DNA from: Halobacterium sp. DL1
GTDB lineage: Archaea > Halobacteriota > Halobacteria > Halobacteriales > Halobacteriaceae
Assembly (NCBI GenBank): GCA_000230955.3
Contig: CP007060.1
Span: 1,054,001 to 1,118,000 of the forward strand
DNA: 64,000 nucleotides
Direction of reading: 5' to 3'
Within the stretch, counting starts at the first letter, position 1, and each line of letters begins with the position of its first letter. This document shows positions 16,682 to 24,527 of the stretch, piece after piece. The notes under the pieces are model-generated. The model had not been told where the DNA came from, searched no databases, and saw nothing but the letters and a program-made list of their open reading frames with translations. The position numbers and the translations under genes were made by a program.

Positions 16682-17443
16682 TTACTTCGGCGGACGGAGC
16701 TTGTAGTAGCGGCGGTTGAGGTCGTACATGTACCCCTCCCGCATCGTCTTGAACACCGCGTACGCCATCGCACCGGCGAGCGGCGGGATGAGGAACGTCA
16801 GGTCGAACAGCAGGTGGGGGTCCATCGGTAGGAGGTTCTTGATGGAGAGCGCGCTGATGAACAGCGCGAACACGACGCCCATCACGCCGACGGCCGCCCA
16901 GAACGGCTGCTCGACGGGGCGCCGCGCGCTCCCCTTGTTGAGGAACGGGACGATGGCGATGAAGCCGACGACCACCACGTTCGCCAGCACGCCGTACGTG
17001 CGGTCGGCGAGCAGTTTCTCGCCGCCGATGATGGCGAGGTCGGGGTTCAGCGGACCGAGCTTTAGCAGGCCGAACGACCAGTAGAGGTACCAGTCCGGCA
17101 GGATGATCGGCGGCGTCTGGCTCGGGTTCGCCGGCGCCCCGAGGTGGGGCGGTAGCGTCGCCGAGAGGAAGAAGATCATCCCGACGAAGAAGCTCGTCAG
17201 CGCGAGGTTCCGGATGAGCTCGTGGGGCCACACCGGGAACGCGAGCACGTCGCGCTCGACGTAGTCGGACTCCTCGCGGAGGTCCTGGTCCTCGCGCCGG
17301 GAGCGCTCGAAGTACTCGTAGGTCAGCCGGGAGAGACCCGTCGTGCGCTCTTTGCGTTCGCGCCACGTTGGGGTCTCGTCGTCCGGCGGGACGATGCCCG
17401 TGCCGTCGGTGCGAGCCGCGTCGTCGTTGGTGTCTTCGGACAT
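16682..17443 (-). CDS. Cytochrome bc complex, C-terminal cytochrome b half (subunit IV/PetD-like)
   Basis: A 253-aa membrane protein equivalent to the C-terminal half of mitochondrial cytochrome b. After a 70-aa charged N-terminus come four helices. The quinol-oxidation (Qo) site motif is PDWYLYWSFGLLKL near residue 118; it reads PDWY rather than the more common PEWY. Together with the b6-like gene immediately upstream (4 nt away) it forms a split cytochrome b. It oxidises menaquinol and passes electrons to the Rieske protein. Confidence 0.92.
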   Translation of the reverse strand: MSEDTNDDAARTDGTGIVPPDDETPTWRERKERTTGLSRLTYEYFERSRREDQDLREESDYVERDVLAFPVWPHELIRNLALTSFFVGMIFFLSATLPPHLGAPANPSQTPPIILPDWYLYWSFGLLKLGPLNPDLAIIGGEKLLADRTYGVLANVVVVGFIAIVPFLNKGSARRPVEQPFWAAVGVMGVVFALFISALSIKNLLPMDPHLLFDLTFLIPPLAGAMAYAVFKTMREGYMYDLNRRYYKLRPPK

Positions 17444-17447
17444 GGTT

Positions 17448-18260
17448 CTAGTGGGGTTCCGCGATTCCCTGCATCCACACCAGCGCGAGGTGGAGGCCGA
17501 TGACGGCCGTCACCACGAACGGGAGGAGGAACACGTGCAGGATGTACATTCTCTGGAGCGTCGCCTGGCCGAGCGAGAAGCCGCCGAACATGAGCTGTGC
17601 CACCCACTCACCGATGAGCGGGATGGAGAGGCTCATCTCGACGCCGATCTGTCCGGCCCAGAACGCCAGCTGGTCCCACGGGAGCAGGTAGCCGGTGTAA
17701 CCGAACACCATCGTGAGGCTGAGCAGGATGATACCGATGAGCCAGTTGACCTCGCGTGGCTCCTTGTACGCGCCCGTGAAGTAGACGCGCAGCATGTGGA
17801 GGAACACCGCGGCGGTCATCACCTGCGCGGACCACCGGTGGAGGCTCCGGAGCATGAACCCGAAGTTCAGGTCGGTCATGATGCCGGCGACGGTACAGTA
17901 CGAGACGGTTGCGGCCTCGATGTCACAGGCACCGGCGGCCGCGGACGGCGAGTAGTAGAACCCGAGCAGCGCGCCGGAGATGGCGGCGACGACGTACGCG
18001 AGCGTCGAGAAGAACCCCAGCGAGTACAGCGGGTACCAGTACCAGAACTTGTTGTCGAGGTTGTACTGCTCCGTGTGGCTCTTCGGCATCTGGAGGTTGA
18101 CCCGGTAGTAGAGGGTCTCCAGTAGCTCGAGGTAGTCGACGATACGGAGCCGCTTGTCCAGCCACACCAGCACCGTGAGGAACGTCGTCTCCACTGGCGT
18201 CAGGTCCTTCTCCTCGATCCAGCCCTCGTGGTCGTGGTCGTCCTTGCGTTCGATGCTCAT
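17448..18260 (-). CDS. Cytochrome b N-terminal half (PetB/b6-like)
   Basis: A 270-aa protein with four core helices. The two b-type hemes are ligated by paired histidines: LHRWSAQVMTAAVFLHMLR (spacing 13) and YILHVFLLPFVVTAVIGLHL (spacing 14). FGYTGYLLPWDQLAFWA is the conserved loop near the Qo site. A long charged N-terminus precedes the first helix. It is cotranscribed with the Rieske gene (4 nt upstream) and subunit IV. Confidence 0.94.
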   Translation of the reverse strand: MSIERKDDHDHEGWIEEKDLTPVETTFLTVLVWLDKRLRIVDYLELLETLYYRVNLQMPKSHTEQYNLDNKFWYWYPLYSLGFFSTLAYVVAAISGALLGFYYSPSAAAGACDIEAATVSYCTVAGIMTDLNFGFMLRSLHRWSAQVMTAAVFLHMLRVYFTGAYKEPREVNWLIGIILLSLTMVFGYTGYLLPWDQLAFWAGQIGVEMSLSIPLIGEWVAQLMFGGFSLGQATLQRMYILHVFLLPFVVTAVIGLHLALVWMQGIAEPH

Positions 18261-18264
18261 GGTA

Positions 18265-19101
18265 TCAGTCCTCCGGCCGCGGGAACGCGACGAAGCGAGT
18301 CAACACGATGCTGAACGGGTTGTAGATCGACTGGTGGCACGGACAGTAGATGTAGTTGTCCGCGTTCTCGTACTTCGAGGAGCGGAAGCCGGGCACGCAG
18401 CAGAAGTGCGTACACTTGTTCAGGATGGCGATGAAGCCGTCCTGTGTCGCGGCCTCCAGGAACTGGATCGCTTCACCGTCCTCCTCGTCGATCTTCTCCA
18501 TGATGCGTTCGCTCCGGATGATCTGGATGGGGATCGCGTTGTCGACGTTCTGGGAGCGCCAGGAGGCGAGAGCGGGCTTCCCGAGGCCGGCTTCGCCGAT
18601 GCCGTTCGTCCACGTCTCGTAGTCCTCGAAGTCCTCGACGTTCACGACGCCGGAGGTGGGTTGCCAGTCGTAGGAGCTCGGGCCCCCAGTGTACCGGAAG
18701 TAGTTGTCGCCCTCGTAGCCCGGCTGGAGTCCCTGGTACTCCTGGACGCCGCAGTACTGGAACCAGTCCACCTCGTAGGTGATGCCGCCGAGTTCCATGC
18801 GTGCGACCTGCACCGTCTGCCCCTGCTGTTCGACCTCCTGGACGGTCGGGTAGACGCCGCGTAAGTCCCCCTGGTCGTCGATCTCGAGGGGGACGATGGG
18901 CATTGCCCGGGGAGCGGGACCGGAGATGTTCTCGACGCCGTAGTAGGTCGTCTGTCCACCGCCTGCGCCTGTTGGGTTCGTGATGGCGTTCAACGTCGCG
19001 ACGCCGCCGGCGCCGACGCCGGCCATCCCGGCGCTGCCGACGACGCCTTTGACGAACCGGCGACGCCCCGAACTCTCTGGGTATTTGTCGTCTTCAGCCA
19101 T
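18265..19101 (-). CDS. Rieske [2Fe-2S] iron-sulfur protein of the bc complex
   Basis: A 278-aa protein. The N-terminus (GRRRFVKGVVGSAGMAGVGA) looks like an uncleaved Tat signal-anchor. The cluster is bound by CTHFCC near residue 215 (box I, CTHxxC) and CPCHQS near 235 (box II). Between the anchor and cluster domain is a long insertion (about residues 70-190). An extra cysteine lies inside box I. It takes an electron from quinol at the Qo site and passes it on, here probably to halocyanin since no cytochrome c1 gene is seen. Confidence 0.93.
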   Translation of the reverse strand: MAEDDKYPESSGRRRFVKGVVGSAGMAGVGAGGVATLNAITNPTGAGGGQTTYYGVENISGPAPRAMPIVPLEIDDQGDLRGVYPTVQEVEQQGQTVQVARMELGGITYEVDWFQYCGVQEYQGLQPGYEGDNYFRYTGGPSSYDWQPTSGVVNVEDFEDYETWTNGIGEAGLGKPALASWRSQNVDNAIPIQIIRSERIMEKIDEEDGEAIQFLEAATQDGFIAILNKCTHFCCVPGFRSSKYENADNYIYCPCHQSIYNPFSIVLTRFVAFPRPED

Positions 19102-19104
19102 TGG

Positions 19105-19491
19105 TTATTTCTTGTAGAACGGGTAGACTGCCTGTTTGAACTGTTCGACGGTGTTGCCGACCGTGTCGACGCCGTCGGCCTGGTCCTCGCGCACGTAGAG
19201 GTCCTCCCACTTCCGGCGGCGCTTCTTCACGATCATCACGTCCGGGAGGAACTCCTTGCGGTACAGCAGGAGGACGAACGAGAGGTCGACGAAGATGGCC
19301 GCGAGCAGGAATCCGAGGTACATGTTTCCGACCGGGTCGTACCCCCAGCCCGCGACGAGACCGTACGTGAACAGCGCGACGAACACGATCTCGATGAGCG
19401 TGAGCAGGACGATGGTGATCGTGGCTGCCGTGCTCTCGCGAGCGGGCTCGTAGCGGTGGATGTCGCCGTAGTTGCTTCCTTTAGAGGACAT
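19105..19491 (-). CDS. bc-complex-associated membrane protein (DUF7318-like)
   Basis: A 128-aa protein with two helices (residues about 20-45 and 55-75) followed by a basic then acidic cytoplasmic tail (MIVKKRRRKWEDLYVREDQA). It lies between the halocyanin and Rieske genes with 1-3 nt gaps, so it is part of the operon. It resembles haloarchaeal DUF7318. A structural role at the cytoplasmic face of the complex is plausible but unproven. Confidence 0.75.
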   Translation of the reverse strand: MSSKGSNYGDIHRYEPARESTAATITIVLLTLIEIVFVALFTYGLVAGWGYDPVGNMYLGFLLAAIFVDLSFVLLLYRKEFLPDVMIVKKRRRKWEDLYVREDQADGVDTVGNTVEQFKQAVYPFYKK

Positions 19492-19492
19492 A

Positions 19493-20161
19493 TTATTCCT
19501 TGTTGGGTGCGCTCGCGTGCTGCGATTCGCCGTATTTCAGGACGAAGAACGTGTAGACGAGCGATATGATCATCATCAGGACGGTGGCGATGCCGACGAA
19601 GTGCGCCTGGAACGGAACGCCCATCTCTTCGGGGTGGAGTTCCGCCTCGCCTTCCTGGGCCGGGGCAGACCCGGACTCGTTGACGATGACGACACCCTCC
19701 ATGCCGAGGCTGGCGTGGGGGTCACAGACGTAGTTGTACTCGCCGGTCGGACCCTCGAACGTGTGAGAGTAGTCGAACGGTGGCCCGGTGACCTCCGTCT
19801 GGACGTCCCAGCCGCCCTCCTCGGGCACCTCCGTCGCGTGGACGTTGTGACCTGGTCCCTCCCAGACCCACTTGACGGTGTCGCCAGGCTTGACGTACAC
19901 CTCAGCGGGCTCGAACACGTTCTGGCCGTTGGGACCGACGGCGACCTCCTTCGTCTGGGCAGCACCGCCGCCGTCGCCACCCCCGTCGGTCTCGTTCCCG
20001 GCCGTGCCGTTTCCAGTCGTGCCGTTGCCGGAGGTGGTGGTGTTGTTCCCCTCCTCCTGCATGGCGACAGACGTAGGTGAGGACCGCGCACCGGCCGCTC
20101 CGATGGCCGCGACACCGCCGGCCGAACCGGTCGCGATTTTCAGAAAGTCCCGCCTCTTCAT
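19493..20161 (-). CDS. Halocyanin with Tat signal and C-terminal membrane anchor, first gene of bc operon
   Basis: A 222-aa blue copper protein. Tat signal MKRRDFLKIATGSAGGVAAI; a Thr/Gly/Asn-rich linker (about residues 35-70); a plastocyanin domain with copper ligands His in GPGHNVHATE and Cys, His, Met in CDPHASLGMEG; then a helix near 185-210. It is the probable electron acceptor from the Rieske protein, replacing cytochrome c1/c. A TATA box at 20188-20194 about 25 bp upstream indicates a leaderless operon start here. Confidence 0.92.
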   Translation of the reverse strand: MKRRDFLKIATGSAGGVAAIGAAGARSSPTSVAMQEEGNNTTTSGNGTTGNGTAGNETDGGGDGGGAAQTKEVAVGPNGQNVFEPAEVYVKPGDTVKWVWEGPGHNVHATEVPEEGGWDVQTEVTGPPFDYSHTFEGPTGEYNYVCDPHASLGMEGVVIVNESGSAPAQEGEAELHPEEMGVPFQAHFVGIATVLMMIISLVYTFFVLKYGESQHASAPNKE

Positions 20162-20187
20162 ACAGTTTGGAATCAGGAAGGCATCTG

Positions 20188-20194
20188 CATAAAC
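20188..20194 (-). promoter_or_regulatory. TATA box of the cytochrome bc operon
   Basis: Minus-strand GTTTATG centred about 28 bp upstream of the halocyanin ATG. It fits a promoter giving a leaderless transcript of the genes from 20161 down to 16108. Confidence 0.6.
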
Positions 20195-20264
20195 CCACCG
20201 ATGGCAGTCCGGCGGCGGACCTAACGTATTCGGGTTCTGGCGCCCGTATTCGGGGGACTAGCTC

Positions 20265-21101
20265 TCACTCCTCCCCGTCCGTCTCCGGCACGAACGCCGG
20301 TCGTTCGCCGCTCCCGAGACCCGCAGAGCGGAGCCGTTCGCGGAACTCCTCGGAGCGGAACCTGTCGGAGAGTCGCGCGTTCGCCACGATCAGGAGCATC
20401 AGCCCGCCGAACAGGACGAAGCCGATGCCCGCGATGACCGCGACGATGGCCGACTCTCCGAGCGGGTGGAGCTGCAGCGTCGTCCCCCCGATGCTGCAGT
20501 TCCGGGCGGTCGAGCCAGGGACCTGCGGGCACGTCCGGACGAGCGGGTCGTACGTGAACGGCGACACGAACAGCAGTAGCCCGGCGACGACCTGCGCCAG
20601 GCCGACGTACTGCAGCAGCGACGTGCCGATGCCGCCGCTCCCCTCGGGAATGTCCTGTGGGTCCGGCAGGCCTGCGTGCTCCGGCGGGTTCGGCACGTCG
20701 TAATCGTCCATCGAGCAGAGCGCGACCGTCGGTTTCACGTCCCGGAGCACCGTCCCGCGGCCCTCGACGGAGCCATCCCCGTATACGACCGCGTACCCCT
20801 CGTCGGAGTACGCGAGCACGACGGGCTGGCCGTCGATTCTGTCCCGTTCGACGACGGCGAACACGTCCCGCGTGGCGACCCGGTGGCGGAGGTCGTCCTC
20901 CACCCGGTCGAGCAACCGCTCGCCAGTAATCCACGTCTCGGGGTCGAAGGCGGCCTCCCACTCCTCGACGGACATCTCCGCCATCTCCCGCGGGCCGAAC
21001 TCCGCGAAGTCGTACTCCTCGTCGACTCGTTCGGCGAGGTCCGCGGCAGCTCCCTCGTCCGGCGGGGAGGCGTCGTCTCCGCCGCCGCTGGAGTCAGTCA
21101 T
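20265..21101 (-). CDS. bc-complex-associated protein with two membrane helices (DUF7319-like)
   Basis: A 278-aa protein. Residues 1-170 are soluble, very acidic, and contain EEWEAAFDPETWITGERLLD and a beta-rich section (FAVVERDRIDGQPVVLAYSD). Two helices follow (about 178-200 and 228-250), then a short acidic tail. It resembles haloarchaeal DUF7319, found next to the bc operon as here, about 100 bp upstream on the same strand. Function unknown. Confidence 0.72.
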   Translation of the reverse strand: MTDSSGGGDDASPPDEGAAADLAERVDEEYDFAEFGPREMAEMSVEEWEAAFDPETWITGERLLDRVEDDLRHRVATRDVFAVVERDRIDGQPVVLAYSDEGYAVVYGDGSVEGRGTVLRDVKPTVALCSMDDYDVPNPPEHAGLPDPQDIPEGSGGIGTSLLQYVGLAQVVAGLLLFVSPFTYDPLVRTCPQVPGSTARNCSIGGTTLQLHPLGESAIVAVIAGIGFVLFGGLMLLIVANARLSDRFRSEEFRERLRSAGLGSGERPAFVPETDGEE

Positions 21102-21141
21102 CGGTCGAGAGTTGCGGGCCGAGCGGGTAAATCCTTCCGAC

Positions 21142-21594
21142 CTACACGACCGTCTCGGTCACCCGCGTGTCGTTAGCGTCGACGGTGACCTCGTAGGACT
21201 GGTAGCCGTGGATTCTGGTCTCGAAGATGACCTCCGTCCCACACTCGACGACGACCCACACCCCGTGGTCCCGGTCGTGGATCTCCCGCGTGAGGTCGAG
21301 CTGGTCGCCCGCGTCGAGGCTGTACGTCTGCTCGCCGTCCCTGCCGGGTGCGAGCGTGACACTCACGTTGTCGACATCGTGGACCGCGAGCACGCTGAAG
21401 TGGTCGTTGATGTGGGAAGTCCCGACCGCAGTATGCGGTCCCGTCGAATCAGTGGTGGTCGTCGTTTCCGCCGTCGGGACCGTGGTCGCGTCCGTCGTCG
21501 ACGCTGTCGTCGAGATATCACCGATCGTACCAGCACCCGTACAGCCAGCCAGCACCACGAGGAGGGCGAGCGCGAGGACTCGGTTCGCGGACAT
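21142..21594 (-). CDS. Secreted lipoprotein of unknown function
   Basis: A 150-aa protein with a signal peptide and lipobox (VLALALLVVLAGC, cysteine near residue 18), a Thr-rich linker (about 25-50), and a small beta-rich domain (HFSVLAVHDVDNVSVTLAPG and HGYQSYEVTVDANDTRVTET). It would be anchored by lipid to the outer face of the membrane. No family is recognised. It follows the DUF7319-like gene in the opposite direction of decay, on the same strand but upstream. Confidence 0.75.
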   Translation of the reverse strand: MSANRVLALALLVVLAGCTGAGTIGDISTTASTTDATTVPTAETTTTTDSTGPHTAVGTSHINDHFSVLAVHDVDNVSVTLAPGRDGEQTYSLDAGDQLDLTREIHDRDHGVWVVVECGTEVIFETRIHGYQSYEVTVDANDTRVTETVV

Positions 21595-21678
21595 GTGCCG
21601 ACGCTCGCGGAGAACCAGTAAGTGTCTTCTGCTGGGACCGAACCGGGTCGTCTGGAGCGGCCCCGGGGCGGACCGCCC

Positions 21679-22224
21679 TCACTCCTCGAAAGCCAGTCCG
21701 ACTCGCTCGAGGTCGTTCTCCCTGATCTGGTCGGGGTTCGCCCGCAGGTCCGCCACCGGGTGGAATCTGGCCTCGAATCCCTCGAACTCCGGCGTCAGGT
21801 CGCCCTCGACGCGGTCGCGGTCGACGGCGTACGTCACGAAGTAGAACGCGACGTCCTCGAGTTCTGCGTGGACGACCGTCAGCAACCGCAGGTCTTCCGG
21901 GTCGGCGCGGAGTCCGGTCTCCTCCTCGAGTTCCCGAGCGGCGGTCTCGGAGGGGTGTTCGTCGTGCCTGGCGTAGCCGCCCGGCAGGCTCAACACGCCA
22001 TCGTGCTGCGGTATCGGTTCGTCGAGCACCAGTGCGTTCTCGTCGTCGTGGACGACCACGTGGGCGCCCGGTACCGGGCACCGCGATATCACCGCCTCGC
22101 AGTCCGGGCACCACTTCGCCTCGTAGCCGTCGAACTCGCCCATCTCGAGTGCTCGCCCGCAGCGCTGGCAGTAGTCCGGTTCCACCGCGACCGTCTGGAA
22201 GTCGGTGAACTCGTCTGAGCCCAT
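21679..22224 (-). CDS. NUDIX hydrolase with N-terminal zinc ribbon
   Basis: A protein of about 181 aa. An N-terminal zinc ribbon (YCQRCGRALE ... WCPDCEAVIS, two CxxC knuckles near residues 19 and 39) precedes a NUDIX domain whose box is intact: GYARHDEHPSETAARELEEE followed by TGL near residue 95. This layout resembles NudC-type NADH pyrophosphatases and many haloarchaeal ADP-ribose-type hydrolases. It cleaves a nucleoside diphosphate linked to another moiety. ATG at 22224 is chosen; a start five codons upstream is possible. Confidence 0.88.
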   Translation of the reverse strand: MGSDEFTDFQTVAVEPDYCQRCGRALEMGEFDGYEAKWCPDCEAVISRCPVPGAHVVVHDDENALVLDEPIPQHDGVLSLPGGYARHDEHPSETAARELEEETGLRADPEDLRLLTVVHAELEDVAFYFVTYAVDRDRVEGDLTPEFEGFEARFHPVADLRANPDQIRENDLERVGLAFEE

Positions 22225-22366
22225 GTGGTGGCGTACCACGGAAACTGTAGAAAACGTTACTACATCACGAACGTTGCGGAGAGTCGGTCTCTACGGGCGG
22301 CTCCGGGCGTTCCCGCGAGCAGAGCGAAGCCGAACCCGTTTAGTCGCCAGCGCCGAACGACCTGCC

Positions 22367-22849
22367 ATGGTCGAGGACGTGACGGTCGCGAGCGCCGCCG
22401 CGCTGCTGGTGACCGTGAGCTTCCCCTTCTACATCTACGGTGCGTGGATCATCATCGACTCCGAGACCGTCACCTGGGGCGTCCTCAGACACCACCTCTC
22501 GTACATCTTCGTCGGACTCACGCTGAACACTGTGCCCGTCGTCGTCTGGATGATTCCGCGCCTGTTCGACCAGCTCGGCGGCTTCGCCGCGGTCCACGCC
22601 TTCTTCGGCCTGCAAGCGTACGCCTTCCTCGCGTTCGCTCTGACGGGTATCGTCCCAATCCTGCGCGCGAAACGGCAGTACAACCTCTACCACGAACCCG
22701 ACCAGTCCATCGACATCGGCGAGATACACGAGAACATGGACGCCTGGCGGCTCCGTCTGCGGGCGGGCGTCGTCGGCTACGTCGTCTGCTGGCTCATCGC
22801 GTGGGTGCTCGGCGTCATTCGGTACGCGGTTCGGTACGGCTTCGCCTAG
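22367..22849 (+). CDS. Four-helix membrane protein (DUF7321-like)
   Basis: A 160-aa protein with four hydrophobic segments (about residues 5-25, 38-62, 70-98 and 130-155). Basic residues follow helix three (LRAKRQYNLYHEPDQS). It resembles haloarchaeal DUF7321, which is often found near bc-complex genes. The reading frame is open upstream, but codon use only becomes gene-like from this ATG. Its TAG stop interlocks with the stop of the convergent HTH gene in a single CTAG. Confidence 0.75.
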   Translation: MVEDVTVASAAALLVTVSFPFYIYGAWIIIDSETVTWGVLRHHLSYIFVGLTLNTVPVVVWMIPRLFDQLGGFAAVHAFFGLQAYAFLAFALTGIVPILRAKRQYNLYHEPDQSIDIGEIHENMDAWRLRLRAGVVGYVVCWLIAWVLGVIRYAVRYGFA

Positions 22850-23529
22850 CGGCGCTGGTACCAGACGTAGCCGAGCGCGAGTGTCAGCGCGAGCAGGCCG
22901 CCCGCGAAGAAAAGCACACCCGGAGGCACAGCCTGAGTTGCAGCGTCTACGGCCGACGTCGTAGTCGTCGTCGTCTCCGCTCCGCCGCTCATCACGCTCA
23001 TCGTCTCCTCGACGGTGGTCGCCGCGACGTCGACGTCCGCGTCGTCGCCCTCGTTCATGCTGTAGGTCGGCGACTCCGTACTCCCGGAGTTCTGCCCGAA
23101 CAGCCGCTGGACGACGAGACTCGACACGCCGAGCACGCCGACCGCGCCGAGTATCCGGAGGAGCCGGTCCTTCAGCGACGGCTCGGAGGCTTCGTCGGAC
23201 GCGAACACGACCAGCGACTCGGTCGCGGGTGCGTACACCTTCATCTCGCGGCCCTGCTCGGAGTACCAGGTGTCCGCGACCTCCACCAGGTCGGCGTCGA
23301 CGAGCTTCTCGATGTGGTAACTGGCGTTCTGCAACGACGTGTCTATCGTCTCGGCGACGCTGGAGGCGGTGTCCGGCTCCTCGTAGAGTGCGGCGAGGAT
23401 TTCCCTGGCCGTCCGCGAGGACAGCGCCTCGAACACCTCGTCGGCCGCGTCGTCGCGGATACCCACGACGTTCGACCCCTCCCCGCGCTCAACGGACGAG
23501 CGCCCCGGTATCAGGCGGTTCGCTGGCAT
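22846..23529 (-). CDS. Membrane-anchored winged-helix (ArsR/HTH-type) regulator
   Basis: A 227-aa protein. Residues 25-100 form a winged helix (VFEALSSRTAREILAALYEE, DTSLQNASYHIEKLVDADLV). Two hydrophobic segments follow: a short one near 128-140 (ILGAVGVLGVSSLVV) and a strong one near 203-222 close to the C-terminus, with a Thr/Ser linker between. This places the DNA-binding domain in the cytoplasm with a possible sensory loop outside. Target genes are unknown; it converges on the DUF7321-like gene. An AT-rich run at 23566-23576 could be its TATA box. Confidence 0.82.
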   Translation of the reverse strand: MPANRLIPGRSSVERGEGSNVVGIRDDAADEVFEALSSRTAREILAALYEEPDTASSVAETIDTSLQNASYHIEKLVDADLVEVADTWYSEQGREMKVYAPATESLVVFASDEASEPSLKDRLLRILGAVGVLGVSSLVVQRLFGQNSGSTESPTYSMNEGDDADVDVAATTVEETMSVMSGGAETTTTTTSAVDAATQAVPPGVLFFAGGLLALTLALGYVWYQRR

Positions 23530-23638
23530 CTACGGCGGTCTACACCGTCCACCCTCAAAGCCTCTCTCAAAACTAAAACCGGCATTTGACTCTCGGGGGC
23601 CGGGGACAAACGCCCGCTTACCCCTCGACGGCGTGGGC

Positions 23639-24322
23639 CTACCACTCGCTACCGTCGGCCAGGTCGACGTCGTGGTCGAGTTTCGACGACGGACAGATGT
23701 CCTCCACGATGCAGTCCCCGCAGTCAGGGTTCCGCGCCGTGCAGGTGTTGCGGCCGTGCGCGATGAGCCAGTGCGTGTAGTTCTTCCAGTGCTCGCGGGG
23801 CACGACCGGCATCAGGTCCTGTTCGATGGCCTCCGGGCGCTCCGCCTCGGTGATGCCGAGGCGCCGGGAGAGGCGCTGGACGTGCGTGTCCACGACGATG
23901 CCCTCCGTGATATCGTGGGCGTGCTGGAGGACGACGTTCGCCGTCTTCCGACCGACCCCCTTCAGGTCGGTCAACGCCTCCATCGTGTCCGGAACCTCAC
24001 CGTCGTGTTCCTCGATCAGGGTCTGGGCGGAGCTCTTGATGTAACCCGCCTTGCTGTTGTGGTAGGTGATGGAGTTGAGGTCCTCGGAGAGTTCGTCCTC
24101 GTCGGCGTTCGCGTAGTCCTCGACGGACTGGTACTTCTCGAAGAGATGTGCGGTCTCCTTGTTGACTCGCTCGTCCGTGCACTGCGCGGAGAGCATCACC
24201 GCGATAAGCAACTCGAGGCGGTTCGAGTAGTTCAGCGCCGTGTCCGGGTCCGGATACTCCTCGCTGAGTCGGTCGATGACCTCCGTCGCCTGCGCCGTCG
24301 GCGTCTCGAGCGGCGTTCCCAT
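23639..24322 (-). CDS. nth: Endonuclease III (DNA N-glycosylase/AP lyase)
   Basis: A 227-aa base-excision repair enzyme. The helix-hairpin-helix is LKGVGRKTANVVLQHAHD near residue 120, with the catalytic lysine, and the catalytic aspartate follows in VVDTHVQRLSRRLG. The [4Fe-4S] cluster is bound by CTARNPDCGDCIVEDIC (spacing 6-2-5) near the C-terminus. It removes oxidised pyrimidines and nicks at the abasic site. Divergent from the decarboxylase gene, with TATA-like sequence in the shared 200-bp gap. Confidence 0.95.
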   Translation of the reverse strand: MGTPLETPTAQATEVIDRLSEEYPDPDTALNYSNRLELLIAVMLSAQCTDERVNKETAHLFEKYQSVEDYANADEDELSEDLNSITYHNSKAGYIKSSAQTLIEEHDGEVPDTMEALTDLKGVGRKTANVVLQHAHDITEGIVVDTHVQRLSRRLGITEAERPEAIEQDLMPVVPREHWKNYTHWLIAHGRNTCTARNPDCGDCIVEDICPSSKLDHDVDLADGSEW

Positions 24323-24496
24323 GGGCGCACTTCACCGCTCCCGTCCTTCGCTGTACCGGAACCGGACGAAGGGTTATGTACGAGAGCGGGACCACCCACT
24401 CGCGTGACTTGAGCACCGCGGCGGGGTGCTCGCGGTAGCGCGGCACGCCACCCCGCCCGCCGACGGCAGTGCCGCCCGTCAGCCCACTTCCGGGAC

Positions 24497-24503
24497 GTTT
24501 ATG
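24497..24503 (+). promoter_or_regulatory. TATA box of the phosphomevalonate decarboxylase gene
   Basis: GTTTATG in a GC-rich context, about 28 bp upstream of the ATG at 24528, consistent with a leaderless transcript and with choosing that start over upstream in-frame codons. Confidence 0.6.
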
Positions 24504-24527
24504 CGCGCGACAGTTCCGCTTCGTGGT

